Position numbers and translations under genes: made by a program
Notes under the pieces: model-generated
What the model was told of the DNA's origin: nothing
Database searches by the model: none
The model's input: only the letters and a program-made list of their open reading frames with translations
Shown here: positions 41,449 to 50,743 of the stretch, piece after piece
Position numbering within the stretch: position 1 is the first letter of the stretch
How the letters are laid out: each line of letters begins with the position of its first letter
NCBI GenBank assembly: GCA_964586775.1
Contig: CAZPJD010000225.1
Location: 1-64,000, forward strand
Source: JADLEX01 sp964586775
GTDB lineage: Bacteria; Lernaellota; Lernaellaia; JACKCT01
Length of the DNA stretch: 64,000 bases
Reading direction: 5' to 3'

Positions 41449-42459
41449 TTACGGGAACAGCGGATACGGCTTGCCGAGCTTGTAGCTGAGATTCGCGAAG
41501 AATCGCGTTTCGTCGTCCATATCCCGCGCCTCGAGGTAGACCTGCTCCGCGCCCGCGGTCACGTTGATGTGGTGCGTCGTGAAACGCAGCGCACCGACGA
41601 TGCCGTTGCGATCTTCCTCGTTCGTGGTGCCGCGCATGAGCACGCCGTCGTATTCGACGATGAGCGTGACGAAGTTGCGCGGGTGCAGCGGGAACACCAT
41701 GCCCAGATGCACCTCGCCGCTCTTTTCCTCGTAATCGCGCCCGCTCACGCCCAGGTCGCGCAGCACGAGCTGGCCGTCGGCCATGATGGCGAACGCGTAC
41801 TCGGTGAAAAACAGGTCGTTGATCTCGACGCCGGTGGCGACCAGCAGCCGCGCGCCCCACGATTTCACGTCGGATACGCCGTCCTCGTATTCGATGCCGG
41901 GCGCGATGCCGCCGAGCCCGATGGCGAGCGGCGGGAGAAAGAGCGAGGGGTGCGCATAGCCCCACTTGAACATGCCCTCGACGCTGCCGATGCCCGCGTG
42001 GCTGGTCTGGCCGAACACGCGCTCGCGACGACCGAACTCGTCGATGCGCTCGCCGACGGCCAGGTCGGATTCGACGTAGGGGATGTGAAGTCCGAACTCG
42101 AATCCGGCGGGAATCCCCACGCCCGCATTGAAGACGTATTCGGTGCGCGTGTAATCGGGGTCGGGGTTCGTCTGCTGCAGATACGCGGTGCCGACCTCCA
42201 CGGTGCCGGGATCCAGCGTGCGCGACGACGTGGTGAAGAACAGGCCCGACATGCCTTTGTAGTTTTGCGGCAGGTTGTTGACCTTGGGCTTCGCGTCCTG
42301 CACCTGCGGGCCCGACGGCGCGGCGGGTTCGACATCGGTCGTCGCCGGAGCCGCACCCTCGTCCTCATCCTCGTCCTGCGCCCACGCCGGCGCGGCGATC
42401 GTCATGATCGCGAATACGGCGACCGCGCCCCACGCCCCCATGCGCATTCCCGATTTCAT
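41449..42459 (-). CDS. Outer-membrane beta-barrel-like protein
   Basis: A 336-residue exported protein. The signal peptide ends APAWA-Q and is followed by an acidic, disordered stretch (DEDEDEGAA). The mature part has alternating beta-strands with aromatic girdles, such as TVEVGTAYLQQ, FEFGLHIPYVES and VTLIVEYDG, in the style of transporter or phenol-degradation-type porins. It ends in KPYPLFP without a terminal Phe. Family not identified. It overlaps the stop of the FlaA1/WbpM-like epimerase by 4 nt (ATGA), so the two are co-translated. Confidence 0.6.
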   Translation of the reverse strand: MKSGMRMGAWGAVAVFAIMTIAAPAWAQDEDEDEGAAPATTDVEPAAPSGPQVQDAKPKVNNLPQNYKGMSGLFFTTSSRTLDPGTVEVGTAYLQQTNPDPDYTRTEYVFNAGVGIPAGFEFGLHIPYVESDLAVGERIDEFGRRERVFGQTSHAGIGSVEGMFKWGYAHPSLFLPPLAIGLGGIAPGIEYEDGVSDVKSWGARLLVATGVEINDLFFTEYAFAIMADGQLVLRDLGVSGRDYEEKSGEVHLGMVFPLHPRNFVTLIVEYDGVLMRGTTNEEDRNGIVGALRFTTHHINVTAGAEQVYLEARDMDDETRFFANLSYKLGKPYPLFP

Positions 42460-44393
42460 CCATCTCTCCGCGGCGTATGCAGAACCGCCGGGGGATGCTC
42501 GTCCGTCGCCGTTTCGGCCATCCCCTGGCGCGTCAATTCTCGCATCAAAACAACCGTCTCGTCCACGCGTTCCTCGCCGGACAGCTCGATCAGCCGCCGG
42601 ACCCGCTGGTCGAAATCGCGCGTGACGCCGAGCTGCGCCGCGGGTTCGGCGTAGATCTTGTCGTGCGCCGTGCGCTCCATCTTCTCCTTGCCCGTGAACA
42701 GCTCTTCGGAGAGCTTTTCGCCGGGGCGAAGGCCCACGAACTTGATCTCGATATCCTTGTCGGCGTCGAGCCCGGACAGGCGGATCAAATTGCGCGCGAG
42801 TTCCAGAATGTTGATCTGCTCGCCCATCTCCAGCACGAAGATCTCGCCACCCTGGCCCATCGCCGCCGCTTGCATCACGAGCTGCGTCGCCTCGGTGACG
42901 GTCATGAAGTAGCGCTGCGCCTTGGGGTGCGTCACCGTCACCGGCCCGCCCTCGGAAATCTGCCGGTGGAAGAGCGGAATCACCGAGCCCGACGAGCCCA
43001 TCACGTTGCCGAAACGCACCGCGATGAATTTCGTCTTCGGCTGCTTTTGAGCGAGCGATTGCAGGATCATCTCGCCGATGCGCTTGGTCATGCCCATGAC
43101 GTTGGTCGGGCGCACGGCCTTGTCGGTGGAGATGAAGACGAAGCGTTCGACATCGCGCTCGATCGCGGCCATCGCCACGTTGAGCGTTCCCTCGACGTTG
43201 TTGCGCAGCGCCTCGATGGGGTGCAGCTCCATCATGGGCACATGCTTGTATGCGGCGGCGTGAAAGACCACCTGCGGCTTGTGCTCCGCCATCACCGCCA
43301 GCAGCTTCTGGCGGTCGAGAATGTCGCCGATGATGGGCAGCGTGCGGACGTGCGGGAAGTGTTGAACGAGTTCCCACTGGATCATGAACAGCGCGTTTTC
43401 GTTGCGCTCGAACAGCACGATCGTGTCGGGGTCGACGGCCGCGATCTGGCGGCACAGCTCGCTGCCGATCGAACCGCCCGCGCCGGTGATCAGAATCGTG
43501 CGTCCTTCGAGCTGCGAGCGGATCAGATCCTGATCGAGGCGCACGGTTTTGCGCCCCAGCAGGTCCTCGACCGACACCTCGCGAAGCTGCTTGACCGATA
43601 CGCGCTCGTTGAGGATGTCCGCCATCGGCGGCACGATCTTGAAGCGCACGTTCGTTTCGCGGAAGCGGCTGATGAGGTCCTTGAGTTCCTTGGGCTTGAG
43701 CGACGGCGACGTGATGATGATCTCGTCGACCTTGTGGCGTTCCAGAATGCGCGGGATCTCTTCGCGACCGCCGAGGATCGACACACCGTGGATCTTGAAG
43801 CCCTTCTTCGGCGCGAAGTCGTCGATGAAACCGATCACGTTCAGGCGCAGCGCCTCGTTGTTGCGGATCTCCTTGAGCAGCTCCACGCCGATCTGACGGC
43901 TGCCGTAGATCAGCACGTTCGACCCGGCGGGGGTGCGTTCGTTGAGGAGCTTTTCGCGAAACGCGCGAAGCGAGAAACGGATGCCGCCGATGAACGTGAT
44001 CGTGATGAACCAGTCGATCATGAAGATCGAGCGGGGGAAGCCCGGGAAGAAGAAGACCGCGACGACGATGAAGGCGAGCGTCGAAACCGTGCTGGCGCGG
44101 ATGATGTCCGACAGGTCGTCCATGCCGACGTACCGCCACCAGCCGCGGTACAGATCGAAGTAGTAGAACACCGCGATCTTGATCAGGATGATCCACGGTG
44201 CACTGCGCCAGAACAGACGGCCCGCCCAGCCGGAGAGATCCGAATCGAAACGCAGTGAAAACGCGAGAAAATAGCCGAAAACGATCAGGACGATCTGGCT
44301 GGAGACGATAAACACGCGCCGAAATCGCAGCACGCTGTGCCCGAACGGCGTATCCAGAAAATTTCGTCCGCGTAAATCTTCGCGAAGACCCAT
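42456..44393 (-). CDS. FlaA1/WbpM-type nucleoside-diphosphate-sugar epimerase/dehydratase
   Basis: A 645-residue membrane enzyme. Four N-terminal transmembrane helices (residues 20-125) are followed by a Rossmann-like CoA-binding-type domain (GSNVLIYGSRQIGVELL). A C-terminal short-chain dehydrogenase domain comes next, with TGAGGSIGSE as the nucleotide site. The active-site region STDKAVRPTNVMGMTKR has the Met-x-x-x-Lys pair characteristic of the 4,6-dehydratases WbpM, CapD and FlaA1, in place of Tyr-x-x-x-Lys. It dehydrates UDP-GlcNAc-type sugars for capsule or O-antigen. Its stop overlaps the barrel protein start. Confidence 0.9.
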   Translation of the reverse strand: MGLREDLRGRNFLDTPFGHSVLRFRRVFIVSSQIVLIVFGYFLAFSLRFDSDLSGWAGRLFWRSAPWIILIKIAVFYYFDLYRGWWRYVGMDDLSDIIRASTVSTLAFIVVAVFFFPGFPRSIFMIDWFITITFIGGIRFSLRAFREKLLNERTPAGSNVLIYGSRQIGVELLKEIRNNEALRLNVIGFIDDFAPKKGFKIHGVSILGGREEIPRILERHKVDEIIITSPSLKPKELKDLISRFRETNVRFKIVPPMADILNERVSVKQLREVSVEDLLGRKTVRLDQDLIRSQLEGRTILITGAGGSIGSELCRQIAAVDPDTIVLFERNENALFMIQWELVQHFPHVRTLPIIGDILDRQKLLAVMAEHKPQVVFHAAAYKHVPMMELHPIEALRNNVEGTLNVAMAAIERDVERFVFISTDKAVRPTNVMGMTKRIGEMILQSLAQKQPKTKFIAVRFGNVMGSSGSVIPLFHRQISEGGPVTVTHPKAQRYFMTVTEATQLVMQAAAMGQGGEIFVLEMGEQINILELARNLIRLSGLDADKDIEIKFVGLRPGEKLSEELFTGKEKMERTAHDKIYAEPAAQLGVTRDFDQRVRRLIELSGEERVDETVVLMRELTRQGMAETATDEHPPAVLHTPRRDG

Positions 44394-44529
44394 GGCGGGT
44401 GGTCGTCCCTTTCCGGCCCCGATCCCATCACATATCGAATCAAAATCGAGGGAAGTTTAGCGGGAGCCGCACGGAAGGGCAACACCCGAGCCAAGAAAAG
44501 TGACCGACTGGACGAATCGGTCAGACCGT

Positions 44530-45267
44530 TCAGCCCATCTTTTCGATCAGGTCCTCGGACTCGACGACCCGGCTCACCGGCGATGGATCGATCGCGATGC
44601 GCAGAAGCGCCAGGCCGAGCTGCGCTCCAGTGATCGTCCGCCAGCGGCGACCGAAGCGCGCGAGCCCCACCGCGCCCGCCGCGCCCGAGAACGCGTCGAA
44701 AAACGTTGCGGCCGCGCGCTCGGCGGGCCGGGCGTCGTCGCGATCCGCGCCGCTGATGAACGCGGGGCGCACGATGGAGTACGGCAACCCCGAGCCGCGC
44801 ACGGCCTCTTCGGCCATCCAGCGTGCCCGGCCATAGGGCGAGGTCGAGCTGGCGTTCGTGCCAATCGCCGAGAGATACACGATGCGCGGCGAGAGTCCCG
44901 ACGCCTTCGCCGCGTCGACGGTCATTTTCGTCAGCCCGAAATCCACCGCCATGTAGCTCTGCGCGCTCGCGTCGCCCCCCGCGCGGGCCACGTGCTTCGC
45001 CCGGTCGCGCGTGGTGCCGATGGCGATGACGATCGCGGCGGGTCGCTCCCGGCGAAACGTCGCCGCCAGCGATTCGGTTTCCCAAGGGGTCGCATCGACC
45101 CGAGCGCCGATGCCCTCGAACCGGCTCGACCACTCGCCGAGGCGCGGCGAATCGGGGCGAACGTGCGCGATCGTGTCGATTTCGGCGTCGCGCGCCGCGC
45201 GCACCACCTCGCGCCCGGTGTAGCCGGTCGCCCCAAGAACGAAGAGGGCGTTCGAAAAATTGGTCAT
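44530..45267 (-). CDS. NAD(P)-binding protein, atypical SDR
   Basis: A 245-residue Rossmann-fold protein with an N-terminal GATGYTGREVVRAA motif, then PRIVYLSAIGT and a SPYGRARWMAEEAVRGSGLPYSIVRPAF stretch. The Tyr and neighbouring basic residue are not in the YxxxK spacing of classical SDRs. It resembles the HTATIP2/NmrA-like atypical group, which often lack activity or act as redox sensors. Substrate unknown. A second protein of the same general type is at 61091-61831. Confidence 0.8.
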   Translation of the reverse strand: MTNFSNALFVLGATGYTGREVVRAARDAEIDTIAHVRPDSPRLGEWSSRFEGIGARVDATPWETESLAATFRRERPAAIVIAIGTTRDRAKHVARAGGDASAQSYMAVDFGLTKMTVDAAKASGLSPRIVYLSAIGTNASSTSPYGRARWMAEEAVRGSGLPYSIVRPAFISGADRDDARPAERAAATFFDAFSGAAGAVGLARFGRRWRTITGAQLGLALLRIAIDPSPVSRVVESEDLIEKMG

Positions 45268-45447
45268 GATCTCGCGAGTTTACCACGCGTTTCGGCCCGA
45301 TGTCGTGGTTATTTGGCCGTTTGCGGAATTTTCGGGCGAATCTACGGATAGAGCTTATAGAACTTTTCATTCAGGACTTCGCGGGCGCTTCCGACAACCC
45401 AAGGGAGCAAACGTCCCGATCGAAAAACTTCGAGCCCGCCAAAACGA

Positions 45448-45470
45448 GACCACACGCGCTGCGCGTGGTC
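45448..45470 (+). promoter_or_regulatory. Hairpin in chemoreceptor leader
   Basis: GACCAC at 45448-45453 pairs with GTGGTC at 45465-45470. An alternative fold pairs CACGCGC with GCGCGTG (45453-45467). It lies 74 bp before the start of the methyl-accepting protein gene. No known riboswitch consensus was recognised. Confidence 0.35.
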
Positions 45471-45511
45471 CGTTTATCGATTCCGAGGGTTGTCTTTGTG
45501 CGTTTTTCGGT

Positions 45512-45530
45512 CGGCTCAGGGATTGAGCCG
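45512..45530 (+). promoter_or_regulatory. Hairpin next to chemoreceptor ribosome-binding site
   Basis: CGGCTCA and TGAGCCG form a perfect 7-bp stem with a 5-nt loop, immediately before the GGGAGG ribosome site at 45534-45539. Its closeness suggests an influence on translation, but that is only inference. Confidence 0.35.
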
Positions 45531-45543
45531 TGAGGGAGGTATC

Positions 45544-47853
45544 ATGTCCCGTCTGCGTTTCCGGTCCATCAGGTCCAAGCTGCTCGCCATGGGCGTCGCG
45601 CTCGTCGCCATGCCGGTCTTCGCCCTCACCGCGATCGCCCTTTACCTGGGCGGCGGCATGCAGGGAGAGGTCGGCGAACAGATGAGTGGCATGACGAACG
45701 CGAGCCTCGGCGCGGTGCTGCAGGGCGTCAATCACATGATCGACGCGCATGTGGCGACCGTGAAACAAGAGCTGCTGTCCGGATTCAACGTCGCCAAGCG
45801 CGTGCTGGCCGATGGCGGCGGCGCCGGTCTTTCCGCCGACCAGGTCGTCGAATGGCATGCCGAGAACCAGTTCACCAAACAGGCGCAGGCGCTGAAACTG
45901 CCCCGACTGACGCTCGGGGCCGCGGCGGTCGAGCCGCTCGCGGATTTCGCGAAACGCGCGCCCGTGGTGGACGACGTGCGCGACCTGATCGGCGCGTCTT
46001 GCACCATCTTCCAGAAGATGAACGACCAGGGCGATCTTCTGCGCGTGGCGACGAACGTGAAAAAGGCCGACGGCAAACGCGCGGTGGGCACTTACATCCC
46101 CGCCGTGAACCCCGACGGCAAGCCGAACCCCGTCGCGGCGGCGATCGCGCGCGGCGAGCGCTACGAGGGCCGTGCGAAGGTCGTCGACACGTGGATGTCC
46201 ACGGTGTACGAACCGCTCAAGGACGGCGCGGGCAAGACGATCGGCGCGCTCTTCATCGGCGTACCCATCGAGGGAAGCGGCGCGCTGCGCAAGGCGATCT
46301 ACGAAACGGTTGTGGGCAAGTCGGGCTACGTGTTCGTGATCGGCGGCTCGGGCGACGAGATGGGCCACTACGTCGTCTCGAAAAACGGCGAGCGCGACGG
46401 CGAGAACATCTGGGACGCGAAGGACGCCGACGGCAAGACGTTCATTCAGGAGATGGTGAACGAAGGCAAGAAGAAAAAGCCGGGCGAGTTCGGCATCATC
46501 CGCTACGCGTGGAAGAACAAAGACGAAACCAAGGCGCGCATGAAGATCAGCGCTTACACCTACTACGAGCCGTGGGACTGGGTCATCGGCGCCGGCGCGT
46601 ATGAGGACGACTTCCACGACGTGAACCAGCGCCTCGCGGCGGGCTTCGGGCGCATGCGCAACGGCTTCATCGTCGCGGGCGTGCTGACGACGCTGCTGGG
46701 CGTGGTGTTCACCCTGATCGTCGGCAACGCCATCGCCAAGCCGGTTCGCGTGACGAACACGGTGCTCAAAGACATCGCCGAGGGCGAGGGCGATCTGACG
46801 CGCCGCCTCGACGTGACGACCGCGGACGAAGTGGGCGAGCTCGCGCGCAATTTCAATGTCTTCGCCGAAAAACTCCAGAAGTCGGTGCGCAGCGTGCTCG
46901 AAAACACCGGCGCGCTTCGCCAAACGGTGTCGAAGCTCTCCACGGTGTCGTCGGGCCTCGCGAGCGGCGCGGAAGAAACCAACACGCAGACCAACGCGGT
47001 GGCCGCGGCGACCGAGCAGATCACGGCCAACGTTTCGCACGTCAACGGCGTCACGCAGAACATGACGACGGGCGTGAACACCATCGCATCGTCGTCGGAA
47101 GAGGTGGCGTCGAGCGTCAACTCGGTGGTGGCGTCGATCGAGGAAATGTCGGGGAGCCTGAACGAGGTCGCGCGCAACTGCGCGAACGCGTCGACGATCG
47201 CGGGCAAGGCGGCGACCATCGCGCGGGACGCGACGGACGTGATCCAGCGCCTGGCCGAAGCCTCGAAGCGCATCGACGTTGTGGTGGAGACGATCAGCGA
47301 TATCGCGGACCAGACGAACCTGCTGGCGCTCAACGCGACGATCGAGGCGGCGAGCGCGGGCGACGCGGGCAAGGGTTTCGCGGTGGTGGCCAACGAGGTG
47401 AAGGAACTGGCGAAACAGACCGCGACGGCGACGGGCGAGATCGCGGAGCAGATCCGCGAGATGCAGGAACGCACGGGCAAGGCGGTCGAGAGCATCACGG
47501 CGGTGGTCGGCGTGGTCGGCGAGATCGACGAGATCACGCACACGATCGCCGCGACGGTGGAGGAGCAGACCGCGGCGACGAACGAGATCGCGCGGGCGAT
47601 GTCGTCGGCAGCGGGCGGCGTGGCGGGCATGTCGCGCAGCGTGCAGGAACTGCGCGATCACATCCGCAACGACGTGGCGCGGGGCATCGAGGACGTGGCG
47701 ACGACTGTGACCAGCGTGTCGCGCAACATTCAGAACGTGCACCTCGCGGCGCAGGAAACGGCGCGCGGCGCGGCGGTGACGAACGAGGTTTCGGAACAGA
47801 TGACCATGCTCGCCGACGAGCTCGGCCGCGTCGTCGATCAGTTCCGCGTTTAG
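45544..47853 (+). CDS. Methyl-accepting chemotaxis protein with Cache-type sensor
   Basis: A 769-residue chemoreceptor. The first membrane helix is at residues 15-38. A periplasmic ligand-binding region of about 330 residues follows, with Cache-like motifs [24 protein letters not shown] and [20 protein letters not shown]. The second helix is near residues 375-397, followed by a HAMP domain. The cytoplasmic signalling tip reads [34 protein letters not shown]. It signals to CheA through CheW; no che genes are adjacent. The ATG at 45544 has gggagg upstream. Confidence 0.93.
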   Translation: MSRLRFRSIRSKLLAMGVALVAMPVFALTAIALYLGGGMQGEVGEQMSGMTNASLGAVLQGVNHMIDAHVATVKQELLSGFNVAKRVLADGGGAGLSADQVVEWHAENQFTKQAQALKLPRLTLGAAAVEPLADFAKRAPVVDDVRDLIGASCTIFQKMNDQGDLLRVATNVKKADGKRAVGTYIPAVNPDGKPNPVAAAIARGERYEGRAKVVDTWMSTVYEPLKDGAGKTIGALFIGVPIEGSGALRKAIYETVVGKSGYVFVIGGSGDEMGHYVVSKNGERDGENIWDAKDADGKTFIQEMVNEGKKKKPGEFGIIRYAWKNKDETKARMKISAYTYYEPWDWVIGAGAYEDDFHDVNQRLAAGFGRMRNGFIVAGVLTTLLGVVFTLIVGNAIAKPVRVTNTVLKDIAEGEGDLTRRLDVTTADEVGELARNFNVFAEKLQKSVRSVLENTGALRQTVSKLSTVSSGLASGAEETNTQTNAVAAATEQITANVSHVNGVTQNMTTGVNTIASSSEEVASSVNSVVASIEEMSGSLNEVARNCANASTIAGKAATIARDATDVIQRLAEASKRIDVVVETISDIADQTNLLALNATIEAASAGDAGKGFAVVANEVKELAKQTATATGEIAEQIREMQERTGKAVESITAVVGVVGEIDEITHTIAATVEEQTAATNEIARAMSSAAGGVAGMSRSVQELRDHIRNDVARGIEDVATTVTSVSRNIQNVHLAAQETARGAAVTNEVSEQMTMLADELGRVVDQFRV

Positions 47854-47875
47854 GCTTCCGATAGATTCGCGATTC

Positions 47876-47897
47876 GGGGACGGGCTCGCCCGTCCCC
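47876..47897. terminator. Terminator hairpin between convergent genes
   Basis: GGGGACGGGC and GCCCGTCCCC form a perfect 10-bp stem around TC, followed by ATCTTCATT. It sits between the chemoreceptor stop and the DUF1015 stop and can serve both transcripts. Confidence 0.65.
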
Positions 47898-47901
47898 ATC
47901 T

Positions 47902-49137
47902 TCATTGGCGCGCGATGCGGCGCACCACGAGCCCCGAACGCAATTTGGGCTCGAACCACGTGGACTTGGGCGGCATGACCTCGCCCGCGTCGGCGACGGC
48001 GAGCAGGTCGTCCATCGAGGTGGCGAAACACGCGATCGCGAGGCCCGACGGCGACGCGGCGACGCGCTGTTCCAGCTCGGCGAGCGGCCGTGCGCCGCCG
48101 ACGAACTCGATGCGCGGATTCGTGCGTGGGTTGTCGATGCCCAGGATCGGCCCGAGCAACTCGTCCTGCAAAACGGCCACGTCGAGCCGCGACGCGACGG
48201 ACGTGCCGTTCGGTTTTTTCTTGGGCGCGATGCGAACCCACGAACCGTCGATGAAAAGGCCGAATTCGCCCGGGCGCTCCGGCGCGGGCGTCGCCGCGCG
48301 TTTCACGTCGAACACCCATTCGACGCGCGCCATGACGTCGGCGACCGTTCGCGACTCGAGATCCGTGACGACCCGGTGATACGGTAGGATGCGAAGCTGG
48401 TTGTGCGGAAAGATCGTGGCCATCACGCGGGCGGCGGGCGATTCGGGTGAACCGTCGCCGACGCGCCCCTCGCGCCACACACGGGTCGAAGCGGCGATGC
48501 GGTGGTGGCCGTCGGCCACATAGAGCGATTCCACGTCGGCGAAGGCCGCGAGCAGGTTCTTCACGTCGTCGTCGCGATCCACCACCCACAGCCGGTGGCG
48601 CACGCCGTCGGCCGCGCGAAACGCGATCGTGGGTTCGGTGCGCGCATGGCCGAGGATCGCGGCATCCACGGAAGGGTCGGAGCGGTACGCCAGATAGACC
48701 TGCCCGGTATTGGCACCCGTCGTCGCGATGTGCCGCGTGCGGTCGAGCTCCTTGTCGGGGCGCGTGAATTCGTGGCGCTTGATGACGCCCGCCTCGTATT
48801 CGGCGAGGCTCACCTCGGCGATGAGGCCGGTCTGCGTGCGCCCCTCGCGTTCGAGCTCGTACACGTAAAACTCGGGGCGCTCGCTTTCGCGAAGAGTTCC
48901 CGCCGAGACGAGGCGGTCGAGTTCGGCGCGTGCGCGCGCGTACACGGCGTCGCCGTAGGGGTCCTCGCTCTCGGCCATGGCGGCCTCGGAACGGACCACG
49001 CGCATGAAGCTGTCGGGGTGCGTCGCCGCGATTTGCCGCGCCTCGGCGGCGTTCACGACGTCATAGGGCGGGCACGACACATTGGCCGCGCAATCGGCCC
49101 GAACCACATCGCCTCGAAAAGGCGCGACGAACACCAT
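47902..49137 (-). CDS. DUF1015 family protein
   Basis: A 411-residue protein of the DUF1015 family, with the N-terminal FRGDVV / SCPPYDVV segment, HEFTRPDKELDRTRHI, YVADGHHRIAASTR and LDVAVLQDELLGPILGI. The family is widespread, often near serA or other serine genes, and has been linked to free-serine phosphorylation. No serA is seen here, so function remains open. The ATG at 49137 (MVFVAPFRGDVV) fits the family start better than 49212. Confidence 0.85.
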   Translation of the reverse strand: MVFVAPFRGDVVRADCAANVSCPPYDVVNAAEARQIAATHPDSFMRVVRSEAAMAESEDPYGDAVYARARAELDRLVSAGTLRESERPEFYVYELEREGRTQTGLIAEVSLAEYEAGVIKRHEFTRPDKELDRTRHIATTGANTGQVYLAYRSDPSVDAAILGHARTEPTIAFRAADGVRHRLWVVDRDDDVKNLLAAFADVESLYVADGHHRIAASTRVWREGRVGDGSPESPAARVMATIFPHNQLRILPYHRVVTDLESRTVADVMARVEWVFDVKRAATPAPERPGEFGLFIDGSWVRIAPKKKPNGTSVASRLDVAVLQDELLGPILGIDNPRTNPRIEFVGGARPLAELEQRVAASPSGLAIACFATSMDDLLAVADAGEVMPPKSTWFEPKLRSGLVVRRIARQ

Positions 49138-49251
49138 GACGACTCCGGCGGCAAAACACCCAGGAACGGGGACGAGAAAGGGGCGAAAAAGCCGCCGGAT
49201 TATAAGGAGCAAGGCCCGCGGCGCAAGGGCGCGGCAACGCCATGCCCGGAA

Positions 49252-50496
49252 TCAGGCGCAGCCGCCTCCGCCGTCCGACCCGCCGCCGTCGTCGTCGCCG
49301 CCCCCGTTTCCGCCGCCGACGCCTCCGAGACCCGTGTCGCTGTCGTCGTCATCATCGTCGTCGTCACCGGGGAACCAGCCGTCGTCGTCATCGTCGTCGG
49401 ACGGCTGCGTGGTGGTGGTGGTCGAGGTCGGGATCGAGGTTGTCGTCGGGCTCGTCGTCGTGGTCGTGCCCGGGTTCGTCGTGGTCGTCGTCGCGTGCGT
49501 GGTTGTCGTCGTGTGCGTCGTGGTGGTCACGTGCGTCGTGGTGGTGGTCGTCGTCGTGGTGACGACAACCGTGTACTTCTCCATCACATCCGACGGAAAA
49601 CCCAGAGGGCCGATCGGATCGCCGCCTGCCACCCACAGTGCGTTCTGCGACACCGCCCAGCCCACGCGGTAGCGGTTTTGCACGACGTTCGTCGTCTGCG
49701 TCCACGATCCCCCGGGGGTCGCGGTGTAACCCTTGTTCACCCAACCGCCGCTGCCGTTTTCGCCGTGCGAAAAGATCAGCTTGCCGTTCGCCGTTCCCGA
49801 CGCGCCGCCCCACCAGATCGTCGGCAGGTTCGGGCACGTGTCCCACGAGTCCGTCCCCGGCGTGTACACGTCGCAGGTGTTGAGCTCCGTGTCCGTCTCA
49901 TCGACGCCGCCGAACACATAGAGCTTGCCGCCCGCGACGCCGCTTCCGTGGAACCGCCGCGAGGTGGGCATGGGCGTGAGCGCTAGCCATTCGTCGTTGT
50001 CGGGATCGTAGGACCAGCACTCGGGGTGCGACAAATCATTCTGATCGCCACCGCCGCACAGGTAGAGCAATGTGCCGATCTTGTCGAAGGTGTAGGCGTA
50101 GCGCGGCCCCGGCACCGTCGCCGTCATCGTCTCGAAAAGATTCCACGTGGTCTGGTATCGATACACCGTGCCGACCACGTTCGTGCCATCGAAACCGCCC
50201 GGGATGTAGATCCAGCCGCCCAGCTCCGTGCCGTGGCCGAGCGCCAGGGCCGCCGGAAGGTTCGCCGCGTTCGACCATGTCAGTGTCGAGATCTTGTATT
50301 TATCCGACGAACGCAGGTAGCTGCCCAGCCAGTCCATTCCGCCGAACACATAGATGTTCTGGGCATCCGCAGCCATGATCGGATCAAAGCGCTGGGTGTC
50401 CATGCCCGACATCTGCGTCCATTGGGCAGCCGCGGGCGATGCCGCGACGATTGCGAACGCGAACGCAACAAACCACAGAAAAGCGCGAGAGCGCAT
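49252..50496 (-). CDS. Secreted Kelch-repeat protein with Thr/Asp linker and Cys-containing end
   Basis: A 414-residue exported protein. The ATG at 50496 follows GGGGAGA. The signal peptide ends SPAAAQ without a lipobox. Five or six Kelch-type blades follow, such as IYVFGGMDWLGS, IYIPGGFDGTN, LYLCGGGDQND and LYVFGGVDETD, giving a predicted beta-propeller. The last 100 residues are a Thr-rich stretch (49399-49560) and an Asp/Gly-rich part ending GGGGCA. The layout matches the GCGC-ending proteins. A ligand-binding or enzymatic role is unclear. Confidence 0.85.
   Translation of the reverse strand: MRSRAFLWFVAFAFAIVAASPAAAQWTQMSGMDTQRFDPIMAADAQNIYVFGGMDWLGSYLRSSDKYKISTLTWSNAANLPAALALGHGTELGGWIYIPGGFDGTNVVGTVYRYQTTWNLFETMTATVPGPRYAYTFDKIGTLLYLCGGGDQNDLSHPECWSYDPDNDEWLALTPMPTSRRFHGSGVAGGKLYVFGGVDETDTELNTCDVYTPGTDSWDTCPNLPTIWWGGASGTANGKLIFSHGENGSGGWVNKGYTATPGGSWTQTTNVVQNRYRVGWAVSQNALWVAGGDPIGPLGFPSDVMEKYTVVVTTTTTTTTTHVTTTTHTTTTTHATTTTTNPGTTTTTSPTTTSIPTSTTTTTQPSDDDDDDGWFPGDDDDDDDDSDTGLGGVGGGNGGGDDDGGGSDGGGGCA
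49255..49560 (-). repeat. Thr-rich plus Asp/Gly-rich C-terminal linker
   Basis: The plus strand shows GTCGTG/GTGGTC runs encoding blocks of 3-9 Thr with His, Val, Pro and Asn breaks. Two Asp blocks follow (6 and 8 residues), then a Gly-rich run and the final GGGGCA. The composition is highly biased at the DNA level. Confidence 0.85.
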
Positions 50497-50643
50497 TGTT
50501 CCGTCTCCCCAAAGCGGAATCACGCGTTGCCGACCACGGCCTGTGTAACACAACTGACCGGCGGTTCTCAACGGGGACGCGTGGGGGCCGCCTCCTCGCC
50601 GCCCACGGTCTGGGCAGGTGTGGGTCGTGAAGAATTCCGCCAC

Positions 50644-50671
50644 TTGGCTTGATATCGATGTCATCTATACT
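50644..50671 (+). promoter_or_regulatory. Possible promoter of the pentapeptide-repeat gene
   Basis: TTGGCT (50644-50649), 16 nt, TATACT (50666-50671) in a locally A/T-rich patch 72 bp before the ATG at 50744. The -35 match is only partial and the spacer is short by one. Confidence 0.35.
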
Positions 50672-50743
50672 GAGTGCGATCATTGTCCATTTTCCGGGCG
50701 AGCCCCTACGCGTCCGCGCCGGCTCGTCCACGGAAGGGACCCC

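Noticed and set aside
45380..45543. c-di-GMP (GEMM) riboswitch before the chemoreceptor
   Set aside because: A GAGCAAACG segment is superficially similar, but the conserved GGCAAACC and GACGCAAAGCC blocks are absent.
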